The notes under the pieces are model-generated. The model made no database searches and had not been told where the DNA came from. It worked only from the letters and a program-made list of their open reading frames with translations. From Bacteroidales bacterium (GTDB lineage: Bacteria; Bacteroidota; Bacteroidia; Bacteroidales; P3), in the NCBI GenBank assembly GCA_017646685.1, contig JAGCLZ010000070.1, positions 1 through 61,106 of the forward strand: a DNA stretch of 61,106 nucleotides. The letters run 5' to 3'. Made by a program: the position numbers and the translations under genes. Of this stretch, positions 58,975 through 61,106 are shown one piece after another; the first letter of the stretch is position 1; each line of letters opens with the position of its first letter.

Positions 58975-61106
58975 ATGAATCTAAACAATTTCACAATCAA
59001 GTCGCAGGAGGCTATACAGAAGTCGCAGGAGATAGCTCTTTCGTATCAGAACCAGTCCATAGAGTGTGTACACATATTGAAGGGTATCTTTCATGTGGAC
59101 GAAAACATTGTGCCTTACCTGCTTAAGAAGATGGGCGTGAATGTCTCGCTTATGCAGCAGGCTGTGGATAAAATAATCACATCGTTGCCCAAAGTGGTGG
59201 GTGGCAATCAGTATCTTAGTTCCGAAGCCAATCAGATGTTGGTAAAGTCCACACAGATAGCTACCGATATGGGCGATGAGTTTGTGTCCATCGAGCATTT
59301 GCTGTTGGCTATGCTTAAGGCCAAGGACACTGTGGCTACGCTGTTTAAGGATGCCGGAGTAACCGAAAAGGCTTTGCAGGCTGCTATTGCCGACCTTAGA
59401 AAAGGTTCGAAGGTAACGTCGCAGTCGGCGGAGGATACCTACAATGCTTTGAGCAAATATGCCAAGAACCTGAACCAATTGGCACAGAGTGGTAAGCTGG
59501 ACCCCGTGATAGGTCGCGACGAAGAGATACGCCGTGTGCTGCAAATACTTTCGCGACGCACCAAGAACAACCCTATACTGATAGGCGAACCCGGTGTGGG
59601 CAAGACTGCCATTGCCGAAGGATTGGCACACAGAATAGTGAGCGGCGATGTGCCCGAAAACTTAAAAACCAAGACCATTTACTCGTTGGACATGGGTGCT
59701 CTGATAGCCGGTGCCAAATACAAAGGCGAGTTTGAAGAGCGATTGAAGAGCGTGATACGCGAGATAAACGAAGCCGATGGCGAGATAATTCTTTTTATCG
59801 ACGAGATACATACCCTTGTGGGTGCCGGTGGCGGCGAGGGTGCCATGGATGCCGCCAATATTCTGAAGCCGGCATTGGCTCGTGGCGAGCTGAGAGCTGT
59901 TGGGGCTACTACGCTAAACGAATATCAGAAATATTTCGAAAAAGACAAGGCTTTGGAGCGTAGGTTTCAAAGTGTGTTGATCGACGAGCCCGATGTGGCC
60001 GACACCATTTCCATACTTCGTGGATTGAAGGAACGCTACGAGGTGCACCACAAAGTGCATATCAAGGACGAGGCCATTATAGCAGCGGCAGAGTTGTCGC
60101 ACCGCTATATCACCGACCGTTTCTTGCCCGACAAAGCCATCGACCTTATCGACGAGGCTGCTGCCAAGTTGCGGTTGGAGATAGACTCGGTGCCCGAAGA
60201 GTTGGACGAGATAGAGCGTCGAATACGTCAGCTGGAGATAGAGCGTGAGGCTATAAAGCGCGAGAACGATACCGAGAAACTGCACAACCTAGCTCAAGAG
60301 ATTGCCAACCTAAGCGAAGAACGCAACAAGATGAAGGCCAAATGGCAGTCGGAAAAGAATATAGTGGAAAAGATTCAGGAAGAAGGAAAGAACATTGAAA
60401 CCTACAAGTTCGAGGCTGAGCAAGCCGAAAGGGTAGGGGACTATGGCAAAGTGGCCGAACTACGCTACGGCAAGATAAAGGAAGCCGAACGAACGGTGGA
60501 AGAGCTGAAGCAGAACCTCAAAGACATGCAGGCCGATAGTGCTATGATAACCGAAGAAGTGGATAGCGAGCAGATAGCCGAAGTGGTTTCCCGTTGGACC
60601 GGTATACCTGTAACTCGTATGCTGCAAAGCGAAAAGGAAAAGCTACTGAGCTTGGAAACGGAGATGCACAAACGGGTGGTGGGACAAAACGAAGCCATCG
60701 ACGTTATAGCCAATGCCATACGCCGAAACCGTACAGGACTTAGCGACGGCAAACGCCCTATAGGCTCCTTCATATTCTTGGGAACCACCGGCGTGGGCAA
60801 GACCGAGTTGGCTCGTACATTGGCCGAAACTCTCTTCGACGACGAGAATATGATGGTGCGTATCGATATGTCCGAGTATCAGGAACGCCATTCGGTGTCG
60901 CGTCTTATAGGTGCGCCTCCGGGATATGTGGGCTACGACGAAAGCGGACAACTTACCGAGGCTGTGCGTCGCAAACCATACTCTATTGTCCTCTTCGACG
61001 AGATAGAGAAGGCTCATCCCGATGTGTTCAACATACTGCTCCAAGTGCTGGAAGATGGCAGACTTACGGATAACAAGGGACGTATTGCCGACTTTAAGAA
61101 CACCAT
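58975..61106 (+). CDS. clpB: ClpB disaggregase, 3' end outside the window
   Basis: 710 residues are visible, in frame from ATG 58975 to the window edge without a stop. N domain (1-145), first AAA+ with [13 protein letters not shown] (about 204-216) and [12 protein letters not shown], a long coiled-coil middle domain (about 400-530: [18 protein letters not shown]) that is the mark of ClpB against ClpC, and second AAA+ beginning [17 protein letters not shown], with [15 protein letters not shown]. The second Walker A reads GTTGVGKT where most ClpB have GPTGVGKT; the consensus still holds. It works with DnaK to rescue aggregates. Base composition is richer in G+C than the BspA genes before it. 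Confidence 0.95.
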   Translation, partial: MNLNNFTIKSQEAIQKSQEIALSYQNQSIECVHILKGIFHVDENIVPYLLKKMGVNVSLMQQAVDKIITSLPKVVGGNQYLSSEANQMLVKSTQIATDMGDEFVSIEHLLLAMLKAKDTVATLFKDAGVTEKALQAAIADLRKGSKVTSQSAEDTYNALSKYAKNLNQLAQSGKLDPVIGRDEEIRRVLQILSRRTKNNPILIGEPGVGKTAIAEGLAHRIVSGDVPENLKTKTIYSLDMGALIAGAKYKGEFEERLKSVIREINEADGEIILFIDEIHTLVGAGGGEGAMDAANILKPALARGELRAVGATTLNEYQKYFEKDKALERRFQSVLIDEPDVADTISILRGLKERYEVHHKVHIKDEAIIAAAELSHRYITDRFLPDKAIDLIDEAAAKLRLEIDSVPEELDEIERRIRQLEIEREAIKRENDTEKLHNLAQEIANLSEERNKMKAKWQSEKNIVEKIQEEGKNIETYKFEAEQAERVGDYGKVAELRYGKIKEAERTVEELKQNLKDMQADSAMITEEVDSEQIAEVVSRWTGIPVTRMLQSEKEKLLSLETEMHKRVVGQNEAIDVIANAIRRNRTGLSDGKRPIGSFIFLGTTGVGKTELARTLAETLFDDENMMVRIDMSEYQERHSVSRLIGAPPGYVGYDESGQLTEAVRRKPYSIVLFDEIEKAHPDVFNILLQVLEDGRLTDNKGRIADFKNT

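Noticed and set aside
60778-60805. Defective second Walker A in ClpB (GTTGVGKT)
   Set aside because: The Pro-to-Thr change is at a free position of GxxxxGK[ST]; the lysine and threonine are intact.
1-61106. tRNA, rRNA, tmRNA or RNase P RNA genes
   Set aside because: No cloverleaf with TTCRA loop and no rRNA signature was recognised by eye, though a covariance search was not possible.

Overview
The window is about 61 kb of chromosome from a member of the Bacteroidota, most likely order Bacteroidales. Three things point there. Promoters carry the Bacteroidetes -7 box (TAnnTTTG) and lack a sigma70 -10/-35 pair. Type IX secretion (T9SS) cargo domains and Omp28, DUF6029, DUF4271 and DUF5715 proteins are present. 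S46 and C25 (gingipain-like) peptidases sit beside BspA-type leucine-rich repeat proteins. No rRNA, tRNA, phage, IS transposase or CRISPR-cas gene was seen.

Layout. 0.1-1.2 kb: a YiiX-like hydrolase and a small lipoprotein (minus). 1.9-6.3 kb: a plus-strand run of rhomboid protease, EEP-family phosphatase/nuclease, nth, rsmG and a glycosyltransferase, closed by a perfect 34-bp palindromic terminator. 11.9-6.4 kb (minus): a PurF-like protein without the usual catalytic cysteine, a polyprenyl diphosphate synthase, a TlpA-like thioredoxin, a DUF6029 protein and an Omp28-like lipoprotein. 15.6-12.0 kb (minus): a small secreted protein and a 1016-residue T9SS type B protein. 16.9-25.8 kb (plus): ychF, uvrB, a DUF5715 protein, a small exported protein, a PorE-like propeller/OmpA protein and an alpha/beta hydrolase. 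27.2-25.9 kb (minus): a CorC/HlyC-type membrane protein. 27.5-40.6 kb (plus): recA, an unknown gene, an RsuA/RluB-type pseudouridine synthase, an S46 dipeptidyl peptidase, mazG, a C25 peptidase with a T9SS type A tail, then DUF4271, hemD-like, rnpA and yidD. 47.1-41.3 kb (minus): smpB, clpC and a GT2/sugar-transferase fusion. 47.3-50.5 kb (plus): lptB, a GME-fold protein and kamD. 51.0-58.9 kb: five tandem BspA-like LRR genes. 59.0 kb to the end: clpB, cut by the window edge.

How the parts relate. Housekeeping genes (DNA repair, ribosome maturation, proteostasis, LPS export) alternate with envelope and secretion genes. The C25 peptidase and the type B protein imply a T9SS encoded elsewhere, and the PorE-like protein may belong to it. 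The S46 and C25 peptidases and the lysine 5,6-aminomutase alpha subunit fit a peptide- and amino-acid-using lifestyle.

The most unusual content is non-coding. Six intergenic regions hold arrays of short degenerate units on a strict 21-23 bp register. Three (around 32.9, 40.8 and 50.7 kb) are mirror-symmetric: directional units, then a palindromic centre, then the same units inverted. Three (16.2, 27.3 and 46.5 kb) are direct arrays of one family with exactly 22-bp spacing. A second dispersed repeat of about 270 bp with terminal inverted repeats occurs at 1.55 and 16.4 kb, with a rearranged partial copy at the left edge. The BspA genes share nearly identical gene ends of about 230-250 bp around variable LRR cores, a layout that favours recombination.
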